This document shows, piece after piece, positions 44,800-57,240 of a stretch of 64,000 nucleotides of DNA. The stretch is from Crambe crambe. Taxonomy: Eukaryota > Porifera > Demospongiae > Poecilosclerida > Crambeidae. A model generated the notes under the pieces. The model did not search any database. It was not told the DNA's origin and was given only the letters and a program-made list of their open reading frames with translations. Both the position numbers and the translations under genes were made by a program. The stretch lies in assembly GCA_963924555.1 (NCBI GenBank), contig OZ004590.1, forward strand, positions 372,001 to 436,000, given 5' to 3'. Positions within the stretch are counted from its first letter, which is position 1; the number at the start of each line of letters is the position of its first letter.

Positions 44800-45600
44800 G
44801 AACAAGAGAGTTCTGACAACACCCGGCCATATCACCCATATAACCCAAGTTAGCTAATAGGACCCCTCAGTTATGCATAAGGAAAATTCTTTAATTACCA
44901 AAAGCAGCCAATTTCAATACTGCAAATTGCAAACACAAACAGCATCTTTATCTTACCCTCCAAGCACAATCTCCAGTTTGATTCTGATGCTGAATTAGGC
45001 GGCAGGTTCTTCTTACTGATCACTGCTGGCCTCCCTTGGGTTATTCTTCTCATGAGTCAGCTTGATTTGATGATAGTAGCTAGGTGTGTAAATGGCCAAA
45101 GATGAATCAAATTACTGTACACCTCAGTTTTCAGTATTACCCTGTAGTGATGGGTGGGCCACCTCATGATCTTCCACATGGCCTGAAATAGTACAAGATA
45201 AAGATTTAATATTTCAAATGTGACAGTCCCTAGTAGAAACTATTTTTATATGGCTCTTTATCACCACAACTCAGCATTGGCTTTCATCTACACAAAAAAT
45301 TAATGTATGTATAGATTGCAAGTTTGGCCTTTGAAATGAATAAAGGGACATATTCATGCAAAACCATTCAGTGCTTTTGCTTGCTGTAACAGATGGCTGG
45401 CATCTCTTATCAAAGCCAAGACAATCTGGAGGTAATGAATATTGCACACTGATATTAAATTCATTATCCACATGAGACCAATGCTGTGTGTCACTTATGG
45501 TGCAGATATTATGTGGGAGGAATGGCACAGGTCACATGTCGATTACATACCACACAAGGATTGCAAAACACTCATTGAAATCAATGTGAGAGAGGCTGAA
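44800..45600 (+). repeat. Segmental duplication, copy 1
   Basis: CCAAAAGCAGCCAATTT, CATGAGTCAGCTTGATTTG, CTTCCACATGGCCTGAAATA, GGCCTTTGAAATGAATA and ACCACACAAGGATTGCAAA occur in this order. The same words, slightly diverged and in the same order, occur at 59540-60010. That second copy lies directly upstream of the decayed FN3-GTPase copy at 60345. Confidence 0.8.
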
Positions 45601-45619
45601 TAATGCATAAGAGGGGGAA

Positions 45620-45725
45620 TGAAGTAGGGATAGTTTGCTTGTAGTTTGGCAATATTGCTGTGGTACTTGAGTTTGGTGATGGGTAAGGGTTGCTGAACTT
45701 TTTTGAACAGCCATCCCTACTTCTC
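45620..45725. repeat. Hairpin-family module
   Basis: GAAGTAGGGATAGTTTGCTT, TGATGGGTAAGGGTTGCTGA and CAGCCATCCCTACTTCTC: inverted relative to 41105-41255. Confidence 0.75.
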
Positions 45726-45729
45726 TTTT

Positions 45730-47385
45730 TAACTGTTAGTTCTGTGGTAGATATAGAATTGTGCTATATTCACATTAGACAATCGGAACTTATTGATGGG
45801 ATTCATAGTAATAAACATACCACCTAGTCTGTTGGGGGTGTGCGGACAATAAGCACTTGATCTCTTTAGTGATAAAGTTAAACTGAACAGCATATTCATT
45901 CACTGTTCTTATCACGGCCACCCACGAGAAATGAATTGTTTTCCCCAGGTCGAATGGTAAGAGTAATGGTATCATGGACATCAAATATTCTAGGCATATG
46001 TGTTTGAATTGGATGAAGAATATGCAGAGAGTGATATACCCACTGTCACCCTCTTATATGGCCTTACATATAAAAGAAGAGAGATTATACAACATTTGGA
46101 TCAATCATTGTCAAAATTATTGTGGTACATAGACTTTTAGCCCATTCTGATATACTCATTTGTCATGATCCTGCATTTTCTTAGCTGCAAGTTATGAGCA
46201 GCTAGTGTAATAGCGTATGTATATGTAGGGGTTGTTGGCGGATACACAGAACATCCCAACCCTTTTGAACAATGGTCATCCATACATTTTTTTAAAATTT
46301 CACAGAAATGCTTACTTATATTACTGCACTGTCATATGACAGAGAGTCAATATGATGGGAGATCACTGGTCATCACTATGGCTACGGTAACCAGACCAGT
46401 AGAAAAAATAAACAAAGGGTATATTGGACCCATCAGGTACGTGTCTGAAGCAAGAGAGAAATTGATGTAGCTATATGGTTATAACAAAAGTTTTACTAAC
46501 GAATGAGAAAATTAATGCTGAGCTACTGAAATAGTCGCACTGATTTTTATTTATTTCAACAGCCAACTGCATACCAAGTAGATTTTTGAGCAGTTAGCTA
46601 GAATACTCAGTAAAGGTCATCACATGAATAAGTTGTTCATGCGATGAAGAAAGCCAACTAAAGCCTAGGGAAGAGCAACAACAATTTGAGCAACAAGGTA
46701 GCACAGATAATACTTTAGTACAAGCTGAAAAGCCCACCTTAGTTGTTGGTGATTATTCCACACGATTCTCTGCTGTTGGATTCTCTGTGCACGAAGCTTT
46801 CATGGCTGACTAGCTAATATTCGACGTGTCCATATTCGTAAGCTCTAGAACTATCTCCTGGCATGTGTGAATTGAGAAAGGGTGGCTGATATAACCTGTT
46901 AGTACGTGGCGTTCTATTCCACTGGCCTTACTGAACTACCAGCGTTTGCTGAGCAATGGCATGTAATTTCTGGCTCTTTTATGACAGTAGTAAGTACTGA
47001 GATGGGAAGAATGAAGCTCTAGAGTGAGAGCAGAAACATTGTTAATTTTTCTACTTGGTATGCTATTTGGGGGGAGGGGGGGGGGGGCAATTTCAAACAC
47101 ACACTTGAGCAAATTGTGTCTGCAGGATATCCACTCCTTTATTATGTGTGGATAATGGGCATGCAATTTAATGACATTTTCAAGATAATTTTAATTTTAT
47201 TACACTCCTTGTCTTAAACAGTGGGATTGTCTAGTATAAATGTCCAGAATAGGAACCAGGGGGTGGGGGCTTTGCCCCCCTAAAAATTAATTAAGTGTAA
47301 AGCTATAGTTTACTGTGTTGTTGCATCCCAATCAAAATCACCTTCATGCCAAAAGGCAAGTATAATCAGATGGTATTTTCTAATG
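45730..47385. other. Intergenic, no gene supported
   Basis: 46590-46830 resembles 39340-39480 (AAAGGTCATCACAT, AAGCC(C/T)A, TGGATTCTCTGTGCA). A G-rich tract lies near 47075. No coding region is recognised. Confidence 0.5.
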
Positions 47386-47389
47386 CACT

Positions 47390-47500
47390 TCTTACAGAGA
47401 AACCCTAAATTTTAGCTGGACTGTAATGTACTACAGCCTCGTATGAAAAACTTGTAGGGATGACCCTAAAATCTAGCTTGGCTGTATTATGTACAACAGC
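47390..47500. repeat. Hairpin-family fragment
   Basis: TAGCTGGACTGTAATGTACT then ACAGCCTCGTATGAAAA, as in the arm of the palindrome at 20037; a second, partly matching block follows at 47465. Confidence 0.65.
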
Positions 47501-47504
47501 CTTG

Positions 47505-49753
47505 GCTGACCCATGTCATCATGTGGCTGTGTCATTCCCTGGCACTGTCAGTCACATCAGAATAGCTGATGTAATTCACCAAATCGGCTATCCATTTCTG
47601 ATAGTATGTGGTCAAGAACTGGAGATTCAGAAGGTGTGTTGGCCCTATGAGCTTGATGCTGTACAACTCTTGCTGTTATGACAGTGATATCCTGTGATTC
47701 TCCAAAAGTAACAATCTCAGTAAACCAGGTATGAAATTGTTCCTCACAATTCACTTGAAAATAAATGTAAATCAGAATGCACATCAGAGACCATGCTATG
47801 AGCCTTAAGTATATAACTGAAGTAGACTTATGCACATGCAAATACTGATACGCACGTGGCCCCACCCTTCATGCACATAATGTGCTAGCTTCAAAATGGC
47901 AGAGAAAGACTCACTAGTGTTCTACATGCTATCGTTGCTGATTTGCATCCCTACTGATTCCTCAAAAAATCCTTAATTTGACTATGTGATTTGACTATAT
48001 TATGACATAAATAATTATGTATCATGTCATTTCAGGTAGAATTAAATATCTTGAGGCTGGTCTCTCAATATTCAAAGCATTGTGAAATACTAGACACTGG
48101 TTAAAGCGTTGTGAATGATTGCTGCTACACGAACTATGCACAACACCAAGTAAGTTATACTGTGCATTCTGCCAGAGACTACAACATGTGATTCTATATC
48201 CTCATACAAATACATCACATTTTTATCATTACATTAAAAAGGTGATAAACAAGGAAAATTAAATATTTACGATGACTGTGTAAAGTTAACAATGTGAACT
48301 TGCCCCTCCTAATTTAATAACCACACCTAGCTTCCTTTACACACATATTGACAGGTGAATTATGAATGTCCATTGATAATATGTCATTGTTAGCATCCAA
48401 AAAGGTGTGATTGGGAAAAAGTGGACGTGGGCAGGCCAAAAATTTTTTTGAAGATATGCCTACCCCTCATATTTTGCTCAACCTGAAACCCTTTGTAATA
48501 GATACACACTTCCAAAGCAATAGTATCATGCACAGCTTGCTCAGGATACTAGCACTTAATGACCTTGATATACAATATAAGTCAGGTAATGTCCCCCACT
48601 CAGTCAAGGCTGCATGTACAGGATGTGGCAATTTTACCCACTAAATAGTGGTTACTGCCTCAAATCAATGGATGTGTCTGAAGGATAATGTCCACCATAA
48701 TTATGAACATTATAAAATGTGCATTGTCCATAAACTTATTGAAAGAAAACAAACTCACCATGATAATTTAGTGGAGGACCTGCTGATGCAATACAACTAT
48801 AGGATTTTAGGAAGGTCACAGTCTGATACATACAGTCCCAGGCCTGCAGAATGATAAAGGTCTGGTGTGAATCCACACATGCTAGTAGACATAGTGATTG
48901 TATATGTATGAAATTTTATCTCGTACGTATGAGAAATGCATGGTAATGAGGTGCTTGTTAAACTCTAGTGCGGGAATGATCCTGGGGATTTTAGGATCAC
49001 AGACATGATGATGATGATGAGTAGGTAATGGTTGGAAATCTCTCGAAGCTGCAAAAAAAAAAAAAAAAAAAAAAAAAAAGCACTGGATAATAGATCGCTT
49101 AGACATTGTTGAGACTCAGGGTTCTCCCCAGTGAAACTGATCAGACCAGTACTTGAGCAGTCTAATCGCCAGCGTTGGCGAGGCCCATAGGGCTAATACA
49201 ACTTGAATTGCACAGACACGCACTTTTATCACTCACCAGTTTACGGAAGTATCCGGAGAGAGTATTTGTGGTCAAATTCACTTCTTTTAGTTGTAGTGCC
49301 GAGATTTTCCCTTTACAGAAGGCATAAAGCTGCCTGTAGCTGCACCTTGCACGGTACTAACTCCACTATAATTTTAATAGCAAATGCAGCTGCACGCGCG
49401 AAGCAGCTGCTACATTTTCGTGGTCTTTGATGTTGTGATAATCAATCGTGTTGTGGGCTGTGACATTTGTATTTCACACTACTTCGAAGGTATGTAGAGC
49501 TCCTCCTATTATAAGTGGCATGTTATGCGTAATAAAATTAACTGTCCATTAGTGCATGTCTGTAATACAGCCTTTGCTTTATAGAGCCTTTGAATGCTAC
49601 TCATAGCTTGAAGCTATACTGTTCATTGAATATACAACAATTAGTAATGGCCTACTGAATAAGAATGGTGTGTTGGTATTAGCTATTAGCTAGCAGTAGT
49701 CCATCCAAATCTTACACACACTATAGCAATGACAACCCTTGCCCATGGACCAT
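47505..49753. other. Intergenic, no gene supported
   Basis: A worn repeat-A fragment sits at about 47890-47960 (AAATGGCAGAGAAAGACTCA). A run of about 24 A occurs at 49052-49079 next to a CATC/GATG repeat. Small frames (47460, 48411, 48648, 49203) show no domain. Confidence 0.45.
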
Positions 49754-49762
49754 GTCACTCTG
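49754..49762. repeat. 9-bp target duplication, left
   Basis: GTCACTCTG, repeated directly at 57310-57318 just beyond the right end of the element. Confidence 0.82.
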
Positions 49763-49918
49763 TAGTCTCGCGCGCCCGCCGCGCCCCTCCAAAATAAAAT
49801 CGGAGGGTCTGGTGTCACGCGTATATCAAACTCGTTCTCTCCTCCAGATGGGACATACTTTGAGCTGTATAGCTTATGTAGCGGGTGTGGTTTCATACGT
49901 AAAGCGTGGGTGGGAATA

Positions 49919-51435
49919 ATGCTTATGAAAGTTAGCGCGCTATTATTAAGCTTGAGTCAGGATGTCATGCAGGCTACCATAGCCAAGGTTGCTGATTCTT
50001 TCGGATTTAAACTAAAACTTGAACAAGAAAGAAGTCTACAAAAGTTTATTGCTGGTAATGATATATTCATATCTCTCCCTACTGGCTATGGAAAGTCTCT
50101 TTGCTACATCTTGTTGCCTCCTATTTTTGATATTATAAGAAAGGTTGATAAGAAATCAATTGTTTTAGTTGTGTCTCCATTGATAGCCTTAATGAAGGAT
50201 CAAGTTGCCACTGTAACAGCAATGGGACTATCTTCTACATACGTTACTGATAAGCAATCGACTACTTCTTCAGTTAAAGCAGGAATAAAGAATGGGGATT
50301 ATCAGATAATTTTTGTCAGTCCAGAAGCTCTTTTTTTGTCTACAGAGTGGCGAAATATCCTTTCTTCCGATATCTACATATCAAATTTGATAGCATTTGT
50401 CATAGACGAAGCTCACTGCGTCAAAAAATGGTAAGTTGATGAGGCCCCCTCCAACTACAACTCAAATTAAAGATAAGACTATAATATTTTTTATTTAGGG
50501 GAGAGAAGTTCAGAACTGAATTTTCTCACCTTGATGAGGTACGCAGTATCATACCCAGTACAGTTAGGGTTATGGCATTGACTGCCACGGCAACGAAAAC
50601 TACAAGAAATTTCATAATAAAAAGTTTATGCATGCAAGCACCTGAAATTACATATATTCCTCCAGCTAAGGAGAACTTGTTATATTCTGTCCTGGATAAA
50701 CCCAAAGGTGGAATTTCTGAAGCTTTCAAATCTATCGTAGACAGACTGAAATCTGAAAGAAGTAAAATGGGACATATAATAATATTTTGCAAAACGTACA
50801 ACAATGTAATATCTATATATCAATTTTTTAGACAGAAATTAGGAGAGTACTTTACAGAGCCAAAGGGCTCTCCAAATTATGTGATAAATAGAGTCGTTGA
50901 TACACATTGCACACATGAGACAGTCAAAAATAAGATAATTGCACAGTTCACCAAACCATCAGTACTGAGAGTTGTCATAGCAACCATAGCATTTGGTATG
51001 GGTATCAACTGCCCAGATGTTCGGCATGTGATACATTGGGGTGTACCTGCTGATGCTGAAATGTATGTTCAGGAAACTGGAAGGGCAGGTAGGGATGGGA
51101 AATTGGCATGTGCTACTATACTGAAGACATCATCTGATTTAGACAAACGTTACACTACTCAGCACATGATTGACTATTGTACTAACAAGTCGCTGAAATG
51201 CCGGAGGATAGTACTATTTCAAGATTTTTATGATTGTACTCTGACAGGCACTGGATGCAAATGTTGTGATATTTGCCAGAAGTCCTGCAACTGTGAACAA
51301 TGTGATTTGAACATAAATTCATTTAGTTATTATTCACCTGGTTATTACTGTATATGTTGTGTATTTACATGTACAATCATAATTAATAATTGTAGACAGC
51401 CACTTACACATACATACTGTACAAGTCAACAATAA
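49919..51435 (+). CDS. RecQ-type DNA helicase, transposon-encoded
   Basis: Exons 49919-50430 and 50499-51435 with a 68-nt GTAAGT...TTTAG intron joined in phase inside the motif-II tryptophan; 482 residues from the first ATG (an upstream in-frame GTG at 49910 is not preferred). All superfamily-2 RecQ motifs are present: PTGYGKSLCY (I, ~residue 55), VVSPLIALMKDQ (Ia), VIDEAHCVKKWG (II), ALTATAT (III), HIIIFCKTYNN (IV), VVIATIAFGMGINCPDV (V), QETGRAGRDG (VI). The zinc-binding subdomain follows (CRRIVLFQDFY, then CKCCDIC). After it come only a short Cys-rich tail and no HRDC domain. RecQ enzymes unwind DNA 3' to 5'. Here a role in processing transposition intermediates or repairing the donor site is inferred from its place in the element. 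The reading frame is intact. Confidence 0.9.
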
Positions 51436-51438
51436 CAA

Positions 51439-54400
51439 TTACATAGTGTGTTTGCTGAAGTTTTTGAAAACCCAATCCATTAGCTCCTCTTTCGATAACT
51501 TTCTTATTAAATTGGTTTTTAATTTTGCAAAAGACTCATGAGCATGTGATGTATCAAATATATTGGCATTCAACAATTGTTGTATTATCACCTTCAAGTC
51601 CTTAGACATTGATTTTTGGGAGTGCATACCACTAATCGATGGTACACCAGCTTGATAATCAAAGTTAACCAGGCTTTTGCTGAAAGAACCCACACTTTTT
51701 CCTGCCCTGACAATTGCTTTCTCAGTCTTGTTGGCTCCCAGTCCGTTGATCGACATTTTAACCATCCGATTCAAATGCTCCATATGGAGATCACAGCTGA
51801 TGTTGTGTCCAGGCAAGTCTCCGTGAGTATATAAAATACTGGGTTAGGAGTGTTAGTGCCTCCAAAGCATAGTTAGTATGACCCGTAGCTTTAAAAATGA
51901 GCAAAAAATATTTCCAAATCATTATGATGCGATCACCATCTCCTTCCCTCACTGCATCCTTGAAGTCAAGATAGAGTAGTCCAAGACTCAGGACTTCACA
52001 ACTGTAGTCACATATGGTACCACTTGCTGTACTGGTGGGCTGATTAAAGTCAGTCTTCAGGTCTACACGTAAGTCTATAATGGAGGATGACAAGTCAGTA
52101 AGAATAGATTTTCTTACAGAGTCTTCCTGCATCCACGAGTCTGAAGGTACATGAGAGGCATGGGGTATATCATTAAGAGAGGACATACCAAGGAATTTCA
52201 TGGCCGTCACAATTACACATCCGGTCACCACAACTTCTAAAAAGTCCTCATTTGCATTAACATTACTCTTAACCTCAGTGGTTACGTTTCTTCGATTTAT
52301 GAGGTTTCTCAGCTGGTACAAAGTCCCCCTCTCCATTACTGACTTCGAATTATAGAGGCGTTTCCATATTACCTATTGATAGTGAGCCATATTATAAATT
52401 AATTAATTCTTAATTGAGCCTCAACATGCCATGTACTAATTGAGAGTCTAACACATCATGGTCGAATTAATTTGAGCCAACATGCTGGTTGTGCACAATA
52501 TCTGTGCAGGTTCAAACATGTATATGGCTCAAAATTCCAACAACACCATATTCACATGCTGACATTAGCACAATATGTGCAAGTTCAAACATGCAGAGTA
52601 TCAGGTTCAAGCATGCATTCTTTTACCTCCATGAAACAAACTTTGGCATGCCAATCCTCTGCCACTGGCAAAATGCCACCCAGTGTGTCCTTTGTAAGTT
52701 CAGATGTAGACCGAATTAACTGGGCCCCCCTAGCCCGGGCCACAGATAAATAGTCACCACCAACTAATGTTGTTAGGAAGCACTTGTCTGGTGTTATCCC
52801 TGTCTCAGGAATAAACTTCTCACAGTTCACGGAGGGAACATAAGTATGGTAGTGTTCAAGGATCTCAGTCATGTCCTCATAGTTAGTTTCACTCTTGAGC
52901 AATACTCCAAGAGGGACCTGTACAAGTAATTTGCATAAAAAAGAAAGCACTTCTTCTTATAACACTTACTATTTCTGACTCCTTAGACATTTCATTAGAG
53001 AACTTGTGAGGAATGTGGCTTGGTACAAGTCCTTTGTAATCAGAGTTGAAAAATGGTAGATGTTCTACTAGCAAGCGGGACAAGAGTATTGTAAAGTCCT
53101 GCTTCAATGCTTTATAGTCCTCTTCACCAGGGATAACATCAAATATGTTAACTTCTGTTCGAATTTCACCTGACAAATTGGAAAAAGCTATGCGATCTTT
53201 TACTGCAAAGGATTGCACATAATGTAAGGATCTTGTTTGATAGTCACTTCGCATATACCTGGGGTTGACATTTTTATCTATGTTATCGAACACAATTTTG
53301 TACCCAGCATTGAGGGATAGGGGTTCCCTGATATTAACATCAGCTTCTTTTTCACAACTCTGTGATACACTCAGTGAACCGTCATAACTGGAAGAGTTAT
53401 CAGATGAGTTACTGCTGGAACTGTCAGATGTAGTGCTGCTGTTGAAATCCAGGTCATGACCTACACTTTCTAAAGAAGCTGCTGATGATGACATTGATGA
53501 ATTAGTTTCTTCATCCACATAGAGAGTTAGAGATGACTGAAGAAGTGGTGGTGATAATGGTGATGGAGAAGATTCAACATCAGTATCAATGAGGTTTATC
53601 ATGGTCGTCTCTTCGATGGTGTTGGTCAATGCCAGGATAATGTATACTTAGAGACTGCAATGCCGGCTATACCTTTTTCAAGCTCAACTGTCTTGCTGCA
53701 TTTTCCTGCCATTCTTTCACTTTCATATCGAAACCTTTACCCAACTTATCCACCAACTTGATTGTAGTACTGTGAGACATGCAGATACCCATCTTTTGTA
53801 GACGCTGATATACCTAACCAATTATTAGGGGTGTTATTATACATTTAGCTCCCAACACAAACTTACTTGTTTTGCTGAATGCCCTGCATAGAGGATCAAG
53901 GAGGTCAGTCGCTGAATTAGTGAACACGATTCTCTCTTGTTTTTGCAAATTAAACCAGCAATCGCCACTATTATAAAATTAACATTTAATCTAGGAGTTT
54001 TAGTCTGCAAGCAACATTTCAGAAGGGAGAGTAATGTAGGTGCCTTGTGTTTCAATTCATTGATGACATTGCTGACTTCAAAATCTTCCAAGGATTGTTT
54101 AGTCTTACTCTTCAAAATAGAATTGAATTTATTGGAGCACATTGCTTCAATCTCCTTCTTCAAAATATGCCCAATGGTTTTGACCATAGCTTCTTTTGTT
54201 GTTATGTTTTGTAAACATTTTGTAGCAAAGGATCGATAGTTCTTTCTTATGAGTGGTTTGCAAATTTTTCTCCTAGCTGGTGTCACTTTGAAGGATTTGG
54301 GCTTAGAGTCATAATGAATAGTAGCCTATTATAGACAGATGCTAAAGCTATAGTAGTGGGGAATAACACAGTAGCTTACTGTTAGTGATGGTGAGCATGA

Positions 54401-54855
54401 AGTTACAGAGTCCGAAGGAATAAATGCTGAAGGAAAAGTATCCAAAGATGCAGAGCCTGACTCTGAATGAAATGATCCAGATCCTGAAGGAAGAGAGCCC
54501 AAAGAAGTACTGGGTGATGAAAGAGCTGCAGAGCCAAATAAAACAGATTGATACATAGAAGAAGAAACCCTTATGCCTAGAACTCACCAGTTGTCGGCAA
54601 AAGTGGAATTGCTTTTTTAATATTGCTTTCTAGCTCTCCATAAACACTGTGGTATCTTTGTATCAATCGCACACAAGGTCTGCAAATGAATCCTTTGCTA
54701 ATTTTTGCAGCATCTACTTCAAGGTCTTGCATTTTCTTTATGAAAGTCAGTAATGTCTGCAGCACTGTGGACATAGAAGAACCACAGAGGAGCCTCCTTT
54801 GTTTTCTCTCAGCCTTACTAGAGACATCTCGCCCACAGCTACAGCAATTCTCCAT
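51439..54855 (-). CDS. DUF6589-like transposon protein, probable transposase
   Basis: Seven exons joined by introns of 54-254 nt: 54588-54855, 54380-54525, 53867-54325, 53673-53813, 53608-52970, 52917-52627, 52372-51439. The first six join in phase. Start is the ATG at 54855 (MENCCSCGRD). N-terminus: CxxC pairs (CCSC, FICRPC), ZAD-like. Then a Ser-rich linker, a basic helical region, QRLQKMGICMSHSTTIKLVD, an acidic Ser-rich segment, and a C-terminal half with VNIFDVIPGEEDY, LVGGDYLSVARARGAQ, EDWHAKVCFMEVIWKRLYNS, GTLYQLRNLINRRNV, and NISCDLHMEHLNRMVK plus GLGANKTEKAI. From memory this series belongs to the DUF6589 type of transposon proteins; a DDE-type role is plausible but unproven. Exon 7 is not a multiple of three: the frame must change near 51825, where LTLLTQY passes to THGDLPGH, so this copy probably has a small deletion. 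Without that it would be about 950 residues. Confidence 0.75.
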
Positions 54856-54980
54856 CACTCCTACAGCTAAATCTTTCCTGCTCACGGTCGGCTATTAATA
54901 GCGCGCAAGTTTAGTAATCAATTTAATAATATTCATACATTCTATCAGGCGCGCGTGCGATACTAATGAAGAACGAGTTT

Positions 54981-54987
54981 GATATAC
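54981..54987. repeat. 7-bp target duplication, left
   Basis: GATATAC before the nested element; repeated at 57241-57247. The word is part of the host element's terminal repeat. Confidence 0.88.
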
Positions 54988-57240
54988 CATAGATACTATA
55001 ACCTCCGGACACGGGATTGGAAACGGGCTCACGTGCGCCTATGACAACCATTGAATTGCTTGCGTGCACTCCGCGTTGTAATTTTTGTTGACCGCACATA
55101 AAAAGAGAATAAAGACATCGCTCTGAAACGGATGAATAGAGCGAGCCAGTAAGAAAACAGTTTTGTCTAATACTTTATACTACTCATTTTGATACTTAAA
55201 ACAAAATTTTAAACCCTAGTTCATTGATATGGCTAATTTTTGCCGTGGTTGGTCAATTCCTGGAGAAGAAAACTGTGTGAAAGGTTTTCTGTGTTGAATT
55301 AAGCTATTTTGCATTAAATTTTCCACCAAATGGTATACATAGAGATAAAGTTTGTTATAGAATGCTGTTTTTTCTAAGACTTGAATATTACTGGAAAAAA
55401 ATCTGGGTTTTGTAAGTTCAGGAGGCCATTAATGTGTGTAATTGTGTGCTCAATTTACCAGTCTGGGAGAAGTTTACTATGAAAAATAACTAGTTGATGT
55501 TGTAGCAAAATAAAAGTAGTTTTGCATGTGCATAGTTAGAGTAGGTGTAGGCCTTAAGTTACACATCATAAATATGCTATAACCATAAACTTTAAAAACC
55601 CAATTTGGTCAACTCTGAACTGAATGCATGGATAGCTACTCCTACCTGTGACGATTTTTATCGTTACATTTATATATAGTGGCTAAAAGAAGAGTTTCTT
55701 GTCTATTCTTGTCTATTTGGATGGAGCATAAAAGCAAGGAAAGGGTTTTCCAAAGTTCAGAAAAAGAAAATGCTCCTTAGCCCTGAGACTTTGCTGGGTT
55801 TGAAAATGACAGGTAGCTAGAGCTTGCTAATATTCCTTGTTATAGTATTATCATTTATGGAATATTCTGTTTTCCATTGATGGAGTTAAAAAAAAATTGA
55901 GTGAGCACCTTCTGAAAAGTTTTTTGGGTGCCAGCGACAAAGAGGTGGAACTCATGATAATCCCAGTGTCGAGGAATTTATCAACAACACTCAAGCACTA
56001 TGGGTGATTAATACATTTTGCAGACCAGTTAGAGGCAATTGCAGGGCTCACAGTTCCAAGCCTGATTTGGAAAAAGAAAATGCAAAGCAGAGAATGATTT
56101 CCAAACATGAATGAATCATTATAACAAAAAAAAAATGCATGCTGCATGAATTCTTGATTATTGGTGATGAGGACTTTGTGCAGTCCTTTAGAACATTGGA
56201 GGGACTTTTTCGACCTCTGCTTAAAGTTTCAACCACGCACCACCAAATGAGAACTCACTCCACCCTTCAATGATCATTTTCAGCAACTCCTTCCCAATTT
56301 CAACATTCATATCCAGTGCAACTATATATAGACCAATTCATTCATCTCTCATTACTTCTTCCATGATTTCATCTTTTTTCCACATGATATTTCTCTAGCC
56401 TTAATTGCTCGTACAATAGTATAGCTACCTCATTTTTTAATCAATAAAAATGTCAAATGCATCATCTATATAGATCTAATACAAAATACAAGCCACTTCT
56501 GTTCACATTGAGGATCCAGTTGCTGAAGATTGGACTGCTGCTTCTTCTATAGCTAGCTCTTCATCCAAAAGTTCCTCTAAACTCGATAACCACTCCATAC
56601 ATATTTTTTCACCATGGACTCTGTCCTTCACAGTTCTATAAATGTATCAAAATGGACATGCTGCTGTAACAGTAGATCCCCCATCATGTTCACCTAAAAA
56701 ACCTATCAGATGATATTCTGGAAAATGGGAAATCCACCATATTTTGGTAATGACACCAAGAATTTCTTCCACATTAAGATGAATCCGATGAATAAATGCT
56801 ATAATACCTTTGTTTACAGCTGACTTTAAATAGTCAGAGCTGTTTCAAGTTTGCTATGGATTAAAGCAAAACTTGAAAGCTAACATTCATTCCTGCAGTC
56901 CAGGCACCATGCATATAACTCTCTTGCAGCTTGCAGAGATGCAGAAGCGTTTGATGAAGGAAGTTTAAACCCATTATCTTCTTTTAGAATGAGTATCTCA
57001 GAATTGAGAGGGGCCTAAAAAGTGAATTACATAGCTATAATAGCTGGATTTAAGGTTACAATCTTTGCTTACTTGTAGTTGAAGACGTTTCTCCTATAGC
57101 TTCAGCCATTATCGAAATACTTGCCTTAGCTACTGTTTGGCAACGTCTTTGCTGACTCAGCAAACAACGCGGATTGTATCCTAAAATCTCGCGCGAATCA
57201 CCCGTTTCCAATCCCGTGTCCGGAGGTTATAGTATCTATG
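54988..57240 (+). mobile_element. P-like element nested in the RecQ transposon
   Basis: Inverted ends CATAGATACTATAACCTCCG and complement, continuing GACACGGGATTGGAAACG, with the 7-bp duplication GATATAC. It interrupts the right terminal repeat of the RecQ element about 130 bp upstream of the minus-strand gene's ATG. Contents: transposase remnant (+) at 55885-56085 and minus-strand coding-like pieces at 56220-57010 without recognised homology (for example SASLQAARELYAW). The remaining sequence is non-coding. Confidence 0.88.
55885..56085 (+). pseudogene. P-type transposase C-terminal remnant
   Basis: In changing frames: LLKSFLG / FFGCQRQRGGTHDNPSVEEF, then FCRPVRGNCRAHSSK. This is the counterpart of FFGCIRQHGRVNDNPTV ... 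GNCRG in the transposase at 16242-16576. The catalytic core is not recognisable in the rest of the element. Confidence 0.65.

Noticed and set aside
49919..51435. Host or bacterial RecQ gene
   Set aside because: It has a spliceosomal intron and lies between transposon ends with a target duplication, so neither a bacterial contaminant nor the ordinary host gene fits.
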